A stretch of DNA of 64,000 nucleotides from Empedobacter brevis_A (GCF_965118635.1 NZ_CBCPHV010000002.1:372001-436000), one strand, 5' to 3'; positions 45,657-54,541 are shown, numbered from the stretch's first letter. The notes: generated by a model from the sequence alone, not told the origin. Made by a program: numbers and translations.

Positions 45657-46715
45657 TTAAAATTGATAAATAAACGTATTGATATTCATACCCGCACCAA
45701 CGGATGCAAATATAACAACATCTCCTTCATTTATCTCATGATTTTCTATCTCATTATCCATAATCATTTTTAAAAGAATTGGGATTGTAGCCACACTACT
45801 ATTACCCAATTTATAGATATTCATGGGCATAATATTTTTGGGAACATTTTGACCATACAAATTATAAAAACGCTTTACAATCGCTTCATCCATTTTTTCA
45901 TTCGCTTGATGAATAATTATTTTACTGATATCCTCAAGTTCATACGAACTATCATCAATACATTTTTTCATCGCTAAAGGCACTTTTGAAAGTGCAAACT
46001 CATATATTTTACGTCCATACATTTTGATGTATTTTGTATTCGGACATTTTTCTGAATTATATGATTTTCCGAAGAATAGATAATCTTTTTCTTCATTCGC
46101 ATACGAAGCAGATAAATGAGCTTTTATACCTTTATTTTCTGCAGAAGATTCTATTATCACAGCTCCTGCTCCATCTGCATAAATCATGGTATCTCTGTCA
46201 TGCTGATCGACAACTCTAGAAAGTGTTTCTGCTCCAATTACTAAACATCGTTTTGCTAAACCAGCTTTTATAAAGGCATTTGCTTGTATCACTCCTTCTA
46301 CCCAACCTGGACAACCAAAGATAACGTCATAAGCAACACAATATGGATTTTGAATTTTTAGAAGATTTTTCACTCTTGCAGCAAGACTTGGTACCATATC
46401 CGATTGTATCGTATCATTTTTTACGTCTCCAAAATTGTGCGCAAATATAATATAATCGAGTGTTTCGGCATCAATATTAGCATTAGTAATAGCAGAAGAA
46501 GCAGCCATATAGCCCAAATCCGATGTAACTTGGTCTTTTCTTGCATATCTACGCTCTTCTATTCCTGTTATTTGTTTTAATTTCTGCGATATAATGGCAT
46601 TATTTTGATCTAAGATTATACCTTCTTCATTAAAAAATTGATGTTCTTCGAAAAAGTGATTTGATATTTTTTCTGTTGGAATGTATTTTCCTATTCCTAT
46701 AAAGTGATTAGTCAT
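45657..46715 (-). CDS. 3-oxoacyl-ACP synthase III-like enzyme
   Basis: A 352-residue thiolase-fold condensing enzyme. The catalytic cysteine is in DVIFGCPGW (near residue 121), the histidine in IIHQANEKMDE (near 268), and the asparagine in LGNSSVATIP (near 305), the full KAS III triad. The YADGAGAVIIE loop is also typical. It is not next to fatty-acid synthesis genes, so it may be a specialised paralogue rather than housekeeping FabH. The SulP gene follows after nine bases in the same operon. Confidence 0.88.
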   Translation of the reverse strand: MTNHFIGIGKYIPTEKISNHFFEEHQFFNEEGIILDQNNAIISQKLKQITGIEERRYARKDQVTSDLGYMAASSAITNANIDAETLDYIIFAHNFGDVKNDTIQSDMVPSLAARVKNLLKIQNPYCVAYDVIFGCPGWVEGVIQANAFIKAGLAKRCLVIGAETLSRVVDQHDRDTMIYADGAGAVIIESSAENKGIKAHLSASYANEEKDYLFFGKSYNSEKCPNTKYIKMYGRKIYEFALSKVPLAMKKCIDDSSYELEDISKIIIHQANEKMDEAIVKRFYNLYGQNVPKNIMPMNIYKLGNSSVATIPILLKMIMDNEIENHEINEGDVVIFASVGAGMNINTFIYQF

Positions 46716-47373
46716 GTGTATTAAAAAATAGAGTTAAAGCCTACTGTGCATACAATTTCAAAAAAAATAAATAATTAACAATATAATTTCAATTGTTTTA
46801 ACTAAAATTTATACATATATTAAAAATCTTGTTAAAAAAGTATCAAAATAGTATTTTTAACTCTTCTAAAAACACTTAATTAGTATAGAAATGAGAATAG
46901 TAAATAAAGATAATTCAACGTTTCCATAATAAATTATAAGAATATTAATTAGCATTTTTTCTTAAAAGGGAGCTGTAACAGTCAAACTTGAAGAAGAATA
47001 AACTTCGAAAATATGAATTGCTTGTATCACGTTTAGTGATTTTCATATTTTTCCTCAACTAATCAAATAAAGAGTGCTGTGAATTGCATTCAATTTTTGG
47101 AATATTTTTAAGCAAAACAAGACAGTTGTTGACTTTTAAGTATGAATTATCTTCGATTTTTCTTATTATAATTTATTCAAAGAACTAAAGAATTATAGTG
47201 TATATGTGAAGTTGAATGATAGTAGTACATTCTTTCAAAAATTTTTAGAAGTAATTGAAAGAAATAGGAAGATTGTAGTAAAAAAGCAATACTTCAAAAA
47301 GTGAGTAACATTAACTTTTTTATAAATAATAAGTTGTTTTCATCACTTCCTGAAATATTGCTTGAAAGTTTAT
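46716..47373. other. 658-base intergenic region with hairpin and possible coding relics
   Basis: A spacer upstream of the KAS III-like gene and downstream of the three-gene secreted-protein operon. It contains a nested hairpin at 47007-47053: outer arms GAAAATATGA and its complement enclose an inner ATCAC-GTTTA-GTGAT stem-loop. A 52-codon open stretch with protein-like sequence lies at 47146-47304 (listed separately). No exact TAnnTTTG element for the KAS III-like gene was found. Confidence 0.4.
47146..47304 (+). pseudogene. Possible gene relic, open for 52 codons without a start
   Basis: Between a TGA at 47143 and a TGA at 47302 one frame encodes a plausible protein tail with FKELKNYSVYVKLNDSS and FLEVIERNRKIVVKK (quoted in pieces). 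A nearby ATG (47142) is in a different frame and soon meets a stop. The YVKLNDSSTFFQKFLEVI part faintly resembles the end of a response-regulator receiver domain, but this is a guess. In such AT-rich DNA a chance open stretch of this length is possible. Confidence 0.25.
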
Positions 47374-48174
47374 TTAAAAATTTCCTAGGTATCTTAATGT
47401 AAGATTTGATCTTGTATTAGGATCTGGAATAATACTTACCTCATCATCCGGAGTTACATCTCTATAGCTTCTTACAATACGCATAGAAATTCGATCATTT
47501 TGATTAAGTTTTAATAATCCTGCTGCATTCATAGCTATAGTTGCTATATTGGTTGGATAACTATTAGTTCCTTCTATATCAGAATTTGAGTTCGAATCAG
47601 ATGCTTTGCTTCCATTTATAAATATTTTCATATCCAACTGATCTCTTCTTGTTGTATTTGTATTTTTCAAAATGAATGAAGCTGCTTGAACATAATAATA
47701 TCCTGCTTTATTTATGACTAATTCACCATCGGAATTTATTGAAAAATTCGGTGTATCATTTGTTTCAATAGCAGCAAATTTCAATGTTCTATTATCTGTT
47801 TGAGAGCTCTTCGTCATCGCTCCTTCTTTGAAAGAGCTTTCAGCTCTAACAAACGTAATTGTTTTATTCTTTGTTATTTTACTTGTAGAAAGGAATGGAT
47901 TCCATTTTGTTCCATCCCACCAATAAAATCCTCTTTGAGATATATCGAAAGAATTAAGAAAAACAAGTAATCCAATTTCTTTGTTATCCGTAATATTAAG
48001 AGAAGTTACTCTTGGAATGATAATTCCTGATATATTAGACGGATTTGCTTGATCATTTGCACGAACATCTAAAGTAGACAAAGGATCTAAGGTATTAATC
48101 CCGACTTGTGCTTGCGCAGTATATGTTTGAATTGAAGCAAATAAACTTACCCAAAATAAAAATCTTCTTTTCAT
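47374..48174 (-). CDS. Secreted 'VGINTLDP' protein with C1q/TNF-like C-terminal region
   Basis: A 266-residue exported protein. The signal peptide ends near TAQAQ (residue 22); VGINTLDPLSTLDVRA, IIPRVTSL and GFYWWDGTKWNPF follow. The C-terminal half (about 130-266) has the strand order of a C1q/TNF-like jelly roll: FSINSDGELVINKAGYYYVQA in part, then a variable loop region and a closing LTLRYLGNF. Last gene of a three-gene operon, two bases after its neighbour. Role unknown; trimeric surface protein is an inference from the fold. Confidence 0.68.
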   Translation of the reverse strand: MKRRFLFWVSLFASIQTYTAQAQVGINTLDPLSTLDVRANDQANPSNISGIIIPRVTSLNITDNKEIGLLVFLNSFDISQRGFYWWDGTKWNPFLSTSKITKNKTITFVRAESSFKEGAMTKSSQTDNRTLKFAAIETNDTPNFSINSDGELVINKAGYYYVQAASFILKNTNTTRRDQLDMKIFINGSKASDSNSNSDIEGTNSYPTNIATIAMNAAGLLKLNQNDRISMRIVRSYRDVTPDDEVSIIPDPNTRSNLTLRYLGNF

Positions 48175-48176
48175 AA

Positions 48177-48932
48177 TTAATTCATGTTTATTAATGTTAA
48201 CGTATAAGGAGTATCAACAATTATAACAGACTCTTTACCTGTTTTAGTTGTTCTAATCGTAATAATATCATCCTTTTTTAACTCCTTAGTTGCAGCAATA
48301 TAGAATATTGCAGATCTTGGATCCTGAGCTCCTCCTGGTACTGAATTTACAGAAGTTAAATTACTATCAGCCTTACCATTAATTAAGATTTCAGTTTTAA
48401 AAACATATACCGTATTATCTGCAGATTTAGATACTCCTCCAGAAAATGAAAGATAATAATTAGAAGTTTTACCTACTTTTAGCCCTCCAGAATCTAACGT
48501 AAAACTAGGATCCAAACTATTGATAGAAGTTAAAGGAACAAGTCTACTATCTTCTCCTTCTTCTCCACCCAAATCATCTGGATTAAATTTATTTCCAGAA
48601 ACAATTGTTTTAGATGTATCCAATCCCATTGATTTAAAATCAACTATATATTCCCAATGTTTTTCATATCCATCCCAGTAATAATATCCTTCTGCATTTG
48701 TATCATGGGTATTTCTTAAATAAACTAACATCCCATTTTGGAGATCTGTTGGATTATTTAGAGGAAATTGATCAATAATAGGAACACCTAAACCTACTCC
48801 AGATTCTGGATTTATAGCATTTTGTGCATCAATTTGAAGTGATACCATAGGATTTTTTGTATTAATTCCGACTTGCGAAAAAACAACTGATTCACTAAAT
48901 AGACATAGTGCAAGAAATAGAATTTGTTTCAT
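48177..48932 (-). CDS. Secreted 'VGINTKNP' protein, second paralogue
   Basis: A 251-residue exported protein with the same plan as its neighbours. The signal peptide ends near VFSQ (residue 20); VGINTKNPMVSLQIDA and GYYYWDGYEKHWEY follow. The C-terminal beta region contains FTLDSGGLKVGKTSNYYLSFSGG (in part) and ends in VDTPYTLTLINMN, matching the strand pattern of a C1q-like domain, though less clearly than the other two. It lies five bases after the first gene and two bases before the third. Confidence 0.66.
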   Translation of the reverse strand: MKQILFLALCLFSESVVFSQVGINTKNPMVSLQIDAQNAINPESGVGLGVPIIDQFPLNNPTDLQNGMLVYLRNTHDTNAEGYYYWDGYEKHWEYIVDFKSMGLDTSKTIVSGNKFNPDDLGGEEGEDSRLVPLTSINSLDPSFTLDSGGLKVGKTSNYYLSFSGGVSKSADNTVYVFKTEILINGKADSNLTSVNSVPGGAQDPRSAIFYIAATKELKKDDIITIRTTKTGKESVIIVDTPYTLTLINMN

Positions 48933-48937
48933 AGGAT

Positions 48938-49657
48938 TTAATCTTGAATGAAAAATAACGTTAAATTATTGTTCCCGAAGGCTACATAATTATTAGGTCC
49001 TTGATTTGATTTTGTGATAGTTGCTTTCAACTTATCTCCAGCCTTTAATCTTTTCAAAAAACTAACTGTCGCACTTGTAGACGATACATCCTCTGCAGCA
49101 ATAGAAGTATTAACAGCGTTCGCTAAATCATTATTAACAAGAACTGCATAAGAAAAATTAGCTTGAGCTAAGCCATCTCCAGGTTTTTTTGTGTTTGCAG
49201 TCAAAGAAATTAGATAAAGTCCACTCTTACCTACATTAATTTCATTGTTAGAAATAGAAAATCCATCAAGTTTAGCTTTTTTATATTTTGATAAATTTAT
49301 CGTTCTCTTTAAATCGGATCCAGTATAACCTGAACCATCAAACACATAAATTGTTTCATCCACTGTTCTTTCAATTGATTCTGGAAAAGGAGTCCAATTT
49401 TTTCCATCCCAATAATAAAATCCATTTTTCAAAGTTCCATTGTCCTTTAAAAAAGCTAGTTGTCCTAATCTTTCAGGTTTCGTAGCAGGGAAATTCTTTA
49501 TTCTTGGGATAAGAATTCCATCTTTTCCTGTTGATACTGAAGTTGATAAAGTTTCTACATGTAAAACTGCTTTGGGATTTTCTGTATTAATACCTACTTG
49601 GGAAAACAGAGAAATAGATGAAAATAAACTCATCAATATCATTAAATATTCTCTCAT
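48938..49657 (-). CDS. Secreted 'VGINTENP' protein, first gene of the paralogue operon
   Basis: A 239-residue exported protein. The signal peptide ends near SLFSQ (residue 20); VGINTENPKAVLHVET, ILIPRIKNFPA and GFYYWDGKNWTPF follow. The C-terminal domain reads FSISNNEINVGKSGLYLISL (in part), VSFLKRLKAGDKLKATI and NLTLFFIQD, the clearest C1q/TNF-like jelly-roll pattern of the three. An exact -7 promoter element lies 58 bases upstream. Its two paralogues follow in the same operon. Paralogy with 28605 is seen in the N-terminal motif. Confidence 0.68.
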   Translation of the reverse strand: MREYLMILMSLFSSISLFSQVGINTENPKAVLHVETLSTSVSTGKDGILIPRIKNFPATKPERLGQLAFLKDNGTLKNGFYYWDGKNWTPFPESIERTVDETIYVFDGSGYTGSDLKRTINLSKYKKAKLDGFSISNNEINVGKSGLYLISLTANTKKPGDGLAQANFSYAVLVNNDLANAVNTSIAAEDVSSTSATVSFLKRLKAGDKLKATITKSNQGPNNYVAFGNNNLTLFFIQD

Positions 49658-49714
49658 AAATTTGAATTATTAAGTAATTATTTTGTGAATAAATCTTCCT
49701 TTATTACTTTTTTA

Positions 49715-49722
49715 CAAAGGTA
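49715..49722 (-). promoter_or_regulatory. -7 promoter element of the secreted-paralogue operon
   Basis: TACCTTTG on the minus strand, an exact TAnnTTTG match and the same octamer as in the tRNA-Met promoter, 58 bases before the first start codon. Confidence 0.6.
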
Positions 49723-50032
49723 TTGTTTTCAAAAAAGTATTAGCTATTAAACGGAAGAATATTTATCATTTTTTAATATTTAATACATTTATTGTCAATA
49801 ATATATAAGTGTAAAAACAGATATTCAACCTAAAGAATTTAAGGTATTAAACTACAGTCGATTTCAATTCATATCATTAAAACCTATTTTATTATTTTGT
49901 AATTAATATACTGTATCTATTAATTATGAATTTAGTAATCGTAATATTCAATTTAATAAATAGAATTCAAAAAATATCATTTATAAATAAGCTTCAATCA
50001 ATAATTTTAAAATAAAATATATTTCTTTATAG

Positions 50033-50055
50033 TATTGTTGTTATATTTAACAATA
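50033..50055. promoter_or_regulatory. Operator-like dyad over the promoter of the type IIG gene
   Basis: TATTGTT and AACAATA form a perfect 7-bp inverted repeat separated by nine bases. The -7-like element TATATTTA (50042-50049) lies inside it, 21 bases before the start at 50070. A protein binding here would block transcription. No controller protein gene is seen nearby. Confidence 0.4.
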
Positions 50056-50069
50056 TAACTAATAAGGAA

Positions 50070-50552
50070 ATGAAATCTATAATCAAAGCTTTAAATCCAG
50101 CTTATCGTCAATTTAAACCAATTCGTAAAAATGTTGATAATTTTAAATATGAATTATTGGCTTGCTTAGAATCTATTGAGATTAGTGATAGTAGAAATGA
50201 ATCTGAAGAACATTTGAAAGAACCTATAAAAAAGTTTTTAACCAATACATTTTATCAGAAAAATTTAATCAATACGAAAGACCGAATTGATTTAGCTATC
50301 TATCTTGACGAGACTGCTAAAAGTGATGTAGGTGTTATTATAGAAGCCAAAAGACCGAGTAATAAAGCCGAATTTATTTCAACGAATAACATCAATAAAA
50401 AAGCACTACAAGAGGTTTTATTATACTATTTACGTGAACGCATCGATTATAAGAATAATAACATAAAGCAAATTATAGTTACTAACGGAATTGAATGGTT
50501 CTTTTTCAAAGGGAAGACTTTTACGATTATTTTTATAAAAATACAGAATTAA
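50070..50552 (+). CDS. Type IIG restriction enzyme, N-terminal nuclease fragment (frameshifted)
   Basis: The 160-residue N-terminal part of an Eco57I-like restriction-modification protein. It carries the PD-(D/E)xK nuclease: D74 in RIDLAIY and E92-x-K94 in VIIEAKRPS. The frame continues as IIVTNGIEWFFFKG and then leaves the family sequence, ending at 50552. The expected continuation EDFYDYFYKN is read in the -1 frame from about 50511, where three Gs stand and a fourth would restore the frame. Either the gene is broken, the base is a sequencing error, or the two parts are made separately. A type IIG role in phage defence is inferred from the family. Confidence 0.8.
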   Translation: MKSIIKALNPAYRQFKPIRKNVDNFKYELLACLESIEISDSRNESEEHLKEPIKKFLTNTFYQKNLINTKDRIDLAIYLDETAKSDVGVIIEAKRPSNKAEFISTNNINKKALQEVLLYYLRERIDYKNNNIKQIIVTNGIEWFFFKGKTFTIIFIKIQN

Positions 50553-53500
50553 TAAAAGAATATGCGCTTTTTAGAGATGGACTAAAGGACACTGCTAAAA
50601 ACGAGCTTTTTTACAAAGAAATAGCTGCAATTTATATTGAGAAGGTAAAAGACAAACTTCCATATGTGCACATTAAATTAGATAAAAAGGAAATAACAAA
50701 ATACAATGATACTAAAATCAGTAACTTATATAAATTATTTTCCGATACACATTTATTAGGCAAATCATTTGGTAATGATAGTAATAAGTTAAACAATGAT
50801 TTCTACAAAGAGTTACTTCATATTATTGGTTTAGAAGAAATAAAAGAAAAAACAGGTTCTAAAAAGGTAATCGTTCGTAAAGAATTAAAAAACCGTGATT
50901 ACGCTTCTATTTTAGAAAATACAATTTATACATTAGAAGATAAAGGTTATTTAGATCGTATAACAAATATCCCTAATTCTCCAGAGAAAGCATTTAATAT
51001 AGGATTAGAGTTATGTATCAATTGGATCAACCGTATTCTATTTCTAAAATTACTAGAATCACAGTTAGTCAGTTATAACAAATCCAAAGAATACAAATTC
51101 CTAAATTTTGATTTTCTAAATGGTTATGATGCTCTAAACGATTTATTCTTTTCAGCATTAGCGAGACCATTGAATGAAAGACATGATAAAAATAAAGAAC
51201 GTTTCAAGAATATCCCTTATCTAAACAGTAGTTTGTTTGAACATAGTGAAATGGAACGTTTAACATTTGATATTACTGCACTGAAAGACGAAAAAATGCA
51301 AGTTTTTTCAGGTACAATTTTAAAAGATAATAATGGTAAAAAATTAAATGGTAAATTAAATACGCTCGATTATATCTTCCGATTCTTAGATTCATACGAT
51401 TTTTCGGCTGATGCCAAAACAGATATTGAAGATGAACAAAATGGAAAAACCTTAATTAATGCTTCGGTTTTGGGTCTAATCTTCGAAAAAATTAATGGAT
51501 ACAAAGACGGCTCATTCTATACACCTGGGTACATTACAATGTTTATGTGCAAAGAAGCGATTAGAGAGGCTGTGGTGGATAAATTCAAAGCAGAATACCA
51601 TCATTCTATCGAAACTTTTGAAGATGTAAAAGCTTATTGTCAAAGTTTCTTTAAAAAAGAGGATAGAATCAAGTTAAATAATACCATCAATACTTTAAAA
51701 ATATGTGATCCCGCTGTAGGCTCTGGGCATTTCTTAGTTTCTGCTTTAAATGAATTAATTGCTATAAAAAGTGAATTAGGAATCCTTTCTAATGAACAAG
51801 GTGAAAGAATACCGTGTGAAGTTTCAATTGAAAATGATGAGTTATATATTGCTTATAACGAGGGTGAATTATTCGAGTATAACCGACAAGATGTAAATAG
51901 TCTTCATATTCAAAAAACATTGTTTCATGAAAAACAAACCCTAATCGAGAATTGTTTATTTGGTGTAGACATCAATCCCAATTCAGTAAATATTTGTCGT
52001 TTACGCTTATGGATAGAGCTGTTAAAGAATGCATATTACACAACTGAAGGTGAATTGCAAACATTACCAAATATCGATATCAATATTAAATGTGGTAATT
52101 CGTTAGTTCATCGATTTAAGCTAGACGACAGTTTAAAACAAGCGTTTAAAAATAAAGAAGTTGAATATTCAATAAACGATTATAAAACTGCAGTTAGTGC
52201 GTACAAACACACGAATAGTAAAGCAAAAAAAGCTGAAGTAGAAACCATTATCCGAAATATAAAAAATAATTTTAGAACAACTTTAGATGCTAAAATCAAA
52301 GAAAAAATATCTAAAGTCGTGGGTGAATATGAAAACGAAAAATTACGTTTAGATAACTTAACATTATTCGGAGAAAAGATTAAAAAAGCAGATAGAGACA
52401 ATTTAAAAAAATTGAAGCTAAAAGCAGAGAAATTAACCAAAGAGAAACAAGAAATTTTGGACAATGTCATGTTTCAGAATAGTTTCGAGTGGCGTTTTGA
52501 GTTTCCTGAAGTATTAGCAGATGATAGCTCTTACCAAGGGTTTGATGTAATTATTGGGAATCCTCCATATATACAATTACAAAAAATGAAAGAAGCGAGT
52601 AATATGCTTCAAAAATTAAATTATGATTTATTTGCAAAAACGGGAGACATCTATAGTTTGTTTTACGAGTTAGGGAATAATATTTTAAAACCAAACGGAT
52701 GTTTAATGTTTATTACTTCTAATAAATGGATGCGTGCTGCCTACGGAGAGAGTTTAAGACAGTATTTTATTGAGCAAACAAATCCAAAAATGTTAATTGA
52801 TTTTGGAGGGATTCAAATATTTGATTCTGCAACAGTTGACACCAATATTCTAATGTTTAAAAAACAACAGAGTCAATACCAAACGCATGCTTGTATCGTA
52901 AAAGAAAAAGTAATAAATAATTTGGGGGATTATTTTAGACAACATCAGACATTAACTAACTTCAATTCATCAGATAGTTGGTTAGTTTTATCACCAATTG
53001 AGCAAAGTATAAAAGCTAAAATAGAAGCAGTTGGAACGCCTTTAAAAGATTGGGACATTAGAATAAACAGAGGGATTCTTACAGGGTATAACGAAGCATT
53101 CATCATTGATGGTAAAAAGCGTGAAGAACTAATAACACAAGACCCAAAATCTGCTGAAATTATACGACCGTTACTACGTGGACGTGATATTAAACGTTAT
53201 TCTTATGATTTTGCGGATTTGTACATTATAACAACTTTTCCTAGTTTAAAAATAGATATTGAGCAATATCCTGCTGTAAAACAGCATCTTTTAAGTTTTG
53301 GATACGATAGATTAAAACAAACTGGAGATAAAGGAAGCCGAAAAAAGACAAATAATAAGTGGTTTGAGACACAAGATAGTATAAGTTATTGGGACGATTT
53401 TTTTAGACCAAAAGTTATATATCCCAATATGACAAAATTTTTGCCATTTGTATTAGATTATAAATCTATGACTACAAACCAAAAATGCTATATAATCACA

Positions 53501-53794
53501 GGAGAAAATATTGAATTTTTAGCATCATTTTTAAATTCAAATTTATTTAAAGTCTGTTTTAAAAATAATTTTCCTGAATTATTAGGAGGAACAAGAGAAT
53601 TAAGTAAAGTTTTTTTTGAAAAAATACCAGTTATTAAAATATCTTCTGCAATAAATGAAAATTTTAAATTACTATTTGAACAATTTTACAAAAATGAACT
53701 TAGTATTAATGAACTTGATTTATCAATAAACTCAATAATTTTAAGCTTATATGATTTAAAACAAGAAGAAATAGAATTTATTAACTCTCAATAA
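50495..53794 (+). CDS. Type IIG restriction-modification protein: methyltransferase and specificity part
   Basis: A 1099-residue frame containing the rest of the enzyme. A helical domain (about 1-330) is followed by the N6-adenine methyltransferase: GSFYTPGYI, motif I CDPAVGSGHFL (near 405) and motif IV NPPY (near 689). The specificity region starts around 800; the conserved RPLLRGRDIKRYSYDFADL lies near 891 and the C-terminus is EEIEFINSQ. An internal ATG at 50495 could start a methyltransferase-only protein, but the natural start is in the frameshifted part upstream. Its 3' end overlaps a reverse-strand specificity cassette by 14 bases. Confidence 0.85.
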   Translation: MVLFQREDFYDYFYKNTELIKEYALFRDGLKDTAKNELFYKEIAAIYIEKVKDKLPYVHIKLDKKEITKYNDTKISNLYKLFSDTHLLGKSFGNDSNKLNNDFYKELLHIIGLEEIKEKTGSKKVIVRKELKNRDYASILENTIYTLEDKGYLDRITNIPNSPEKAFNIGLELCINWINRILFLKLLESQLVSYNKSKEYKFLNFDFLNGYDALNDLFFSALARPLNERHDKNKERFKNIPYLNSSLFEHSEMERLTFDITALKDEKMQVFSGTILKDNNGKKLNGKLNTLDYIFRFLDSYDFSADAKTDIEDEQNGKTLINASVLGLIFEKINGYKDGSFYTPGYITMFMCKEAIREAVVDKFKAEYHHSIETFEDVKAYCQSFFKKEDRIKLNNTINTLKICDPAVGSGHFLVSALNELIAIKSELGILSNEQGERIPCEVSIENDELYIAYNEGELFEYNRQDVNSLHIQKTLFHEKQTLIENCLFGVDINPNSVNICRLRLWIELLKNAYYTTEGELQTLPNIDINIKCGNSLVHRFKLDDSLKQAFKNKEVEYSINDYKTAVSAYKHTNSKAKKAEVETIIRNIKNNFRTTLDAKIKEKISKVVGEYENEKLRLDNLTLFGEKIKKADRDNLKKLKLKAEKLTKEKQEILDNVMFQNSFEWRFEFPEVLADDSSYQGFDVIIGNPPYIQLQKMKEASNMLQKLNYDLFAKTGDIYSLFYELGNNILKPNGCLMFITSNKWMRAAYGESLRQYFIEQTNPKMLIDFGGIQIFDSATVDTNILMFKKQQSQYQTHACIVKEKVINNLGDYFRQHQTLTNFNSSDSWLVLSPIEQSIKAKIEAVGTPLKDWDIRINRGILTGYNEAFIIDGKKREELITQDPKSAEIIRPLLRGRDIKRYSYDFADLYIITTFPSLKIDIEQYPAVKQHLLSFGYDRLKQTGDKGSRKKTNNKWFETQDSISYWDDFFRPKVIYPNMTKFLPFVLDYKSMTTNQKCYIITGENIEFLASFLNSNLFKVCFKNNFPELLGGTRELSKVFFEKIPVIKISSAINENFKLLFEQFYKNELSINELDLSINSIILSLYDLKQEEIEFINSQ

Positions 53795-53807
53795 ATTCTA
53801 TTTCTTC
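53765..53807. terminator. Tail-to-tail inverted repeat, also a bidirectional terminator
   Basis: A perfect 18-bp inverted repeat (53765-53782 with 53790-53807) with a seven-base centre. Both arms encode the same C-terminal EEIEFI, one for the type IIG gene and one for the opposite cassette. As RNA it forms a long AT-rich hairpin that may end transcription in both directions. Confidence 0.6.
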
Positions 53808-54431
53808 ACTATTTAAAGTTAGGATTTTGTAAAATATCTTATCTAATTGTTCTTCACTATTTTTATTTTTCTCAACACTTAAACCCTCTATAATGTTAAT
53901 AATAAACATCTTGTGTTTGTTTGAAATCAATGGCACAGGAAATCTAGTAACGTATTGAGATAGCATTCTATATTGATTTTGCTGTAGTTGTAAAGTATAT
54001 ATTTTCACCAAAAATCTTCCAATTTTAGAATTTAAAAACCCTAAAATATATTTTAAATCATTTATATCTCCATTCATAATGTAACCAGTATTTAATATTA
54101 CACTTTCGTTATAATCTAATGTAAAACAAGGAAATTCATATCCCATTTCTGGATTATCTGTCATAATTTCAATATATGCTATTTTCTGACTATTAAAATC
54201 GTCCATATAAGCACAGTTCCTCAAGTTATAAGGAGTATCACCTTTATCTGAGCGTTTTTCAAGTTGAGAATAAAATTGATCCAAATGTGCTTTAATTGCA
54301 GGGTAATTATTTATATCTATTGGTTTTATGCCCTTTTCTTTGATCCCATTGTGGGAAGTAATTAGCCATAAATCAGCAAAGTCATAACTGTATTTTTTGA
54401 TGTCCCTGCCGCGTAAAATAGGTCGATTATT
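53781..54431 (-). pseudogene. Silent, inverted specificity (TRD) cassette of the type IIG enzyme
   Basis: A start-less open frame of 216 codons, cut off by a TAA at 54432-54434. It begins at NNRPILRGRDIKKYSYDFADL (quoted as a 20-residue-or-less match in two parts: RPILRGRDIK and KYSYDFADL) and ends LNSEEIEFIES. Both ends match the type IIG protein (RPLLRGRDIK, YSYDFADL; QEEIEFINSQ) while the middle differs: here YILGFLNSKIGRFLVKIYT and QYRMLSQYVTRFPVP. That is the pattern of an alternative target recognition domain stored in reverse. It lies between the active gene and the invertase gene. Confidence 0.8.
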
Positions 54432-54541
54432 TTAATCAGTTTTTTATTGAATAATTAAAGTAGTTTCATTTATGTATAAAAAAATAGTCTTTATTTTTTT
54501 TAGACAATTTCTCATCATTTTTGCAAAAATTTTAATGAAGA

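Larger units (their letters stand above)
49658..50069. other. 412-base divergent intergenic region
   Basis: AT-rich spacer between the leftward secreted-protein operon and the rightward restriction-modification gene. It holds a -7 element for the operon (49715-49722) and, at the other end, a dyad over a -7-like element before the restriction gene (50033-50055). The middle shows no coding relic or longer repeat. Confidence 0.45.

Noticed and set aside
50501..50520. Programmed -1 ribosomal frameshift in the type IIG gene
   Set aside because: The TTC-TTT-TTC-AAA-GGG stretch does not give a standard X-XXY-YYZ slippery heptamer in the zero frame, and no strong stimulatory hairpin follows.
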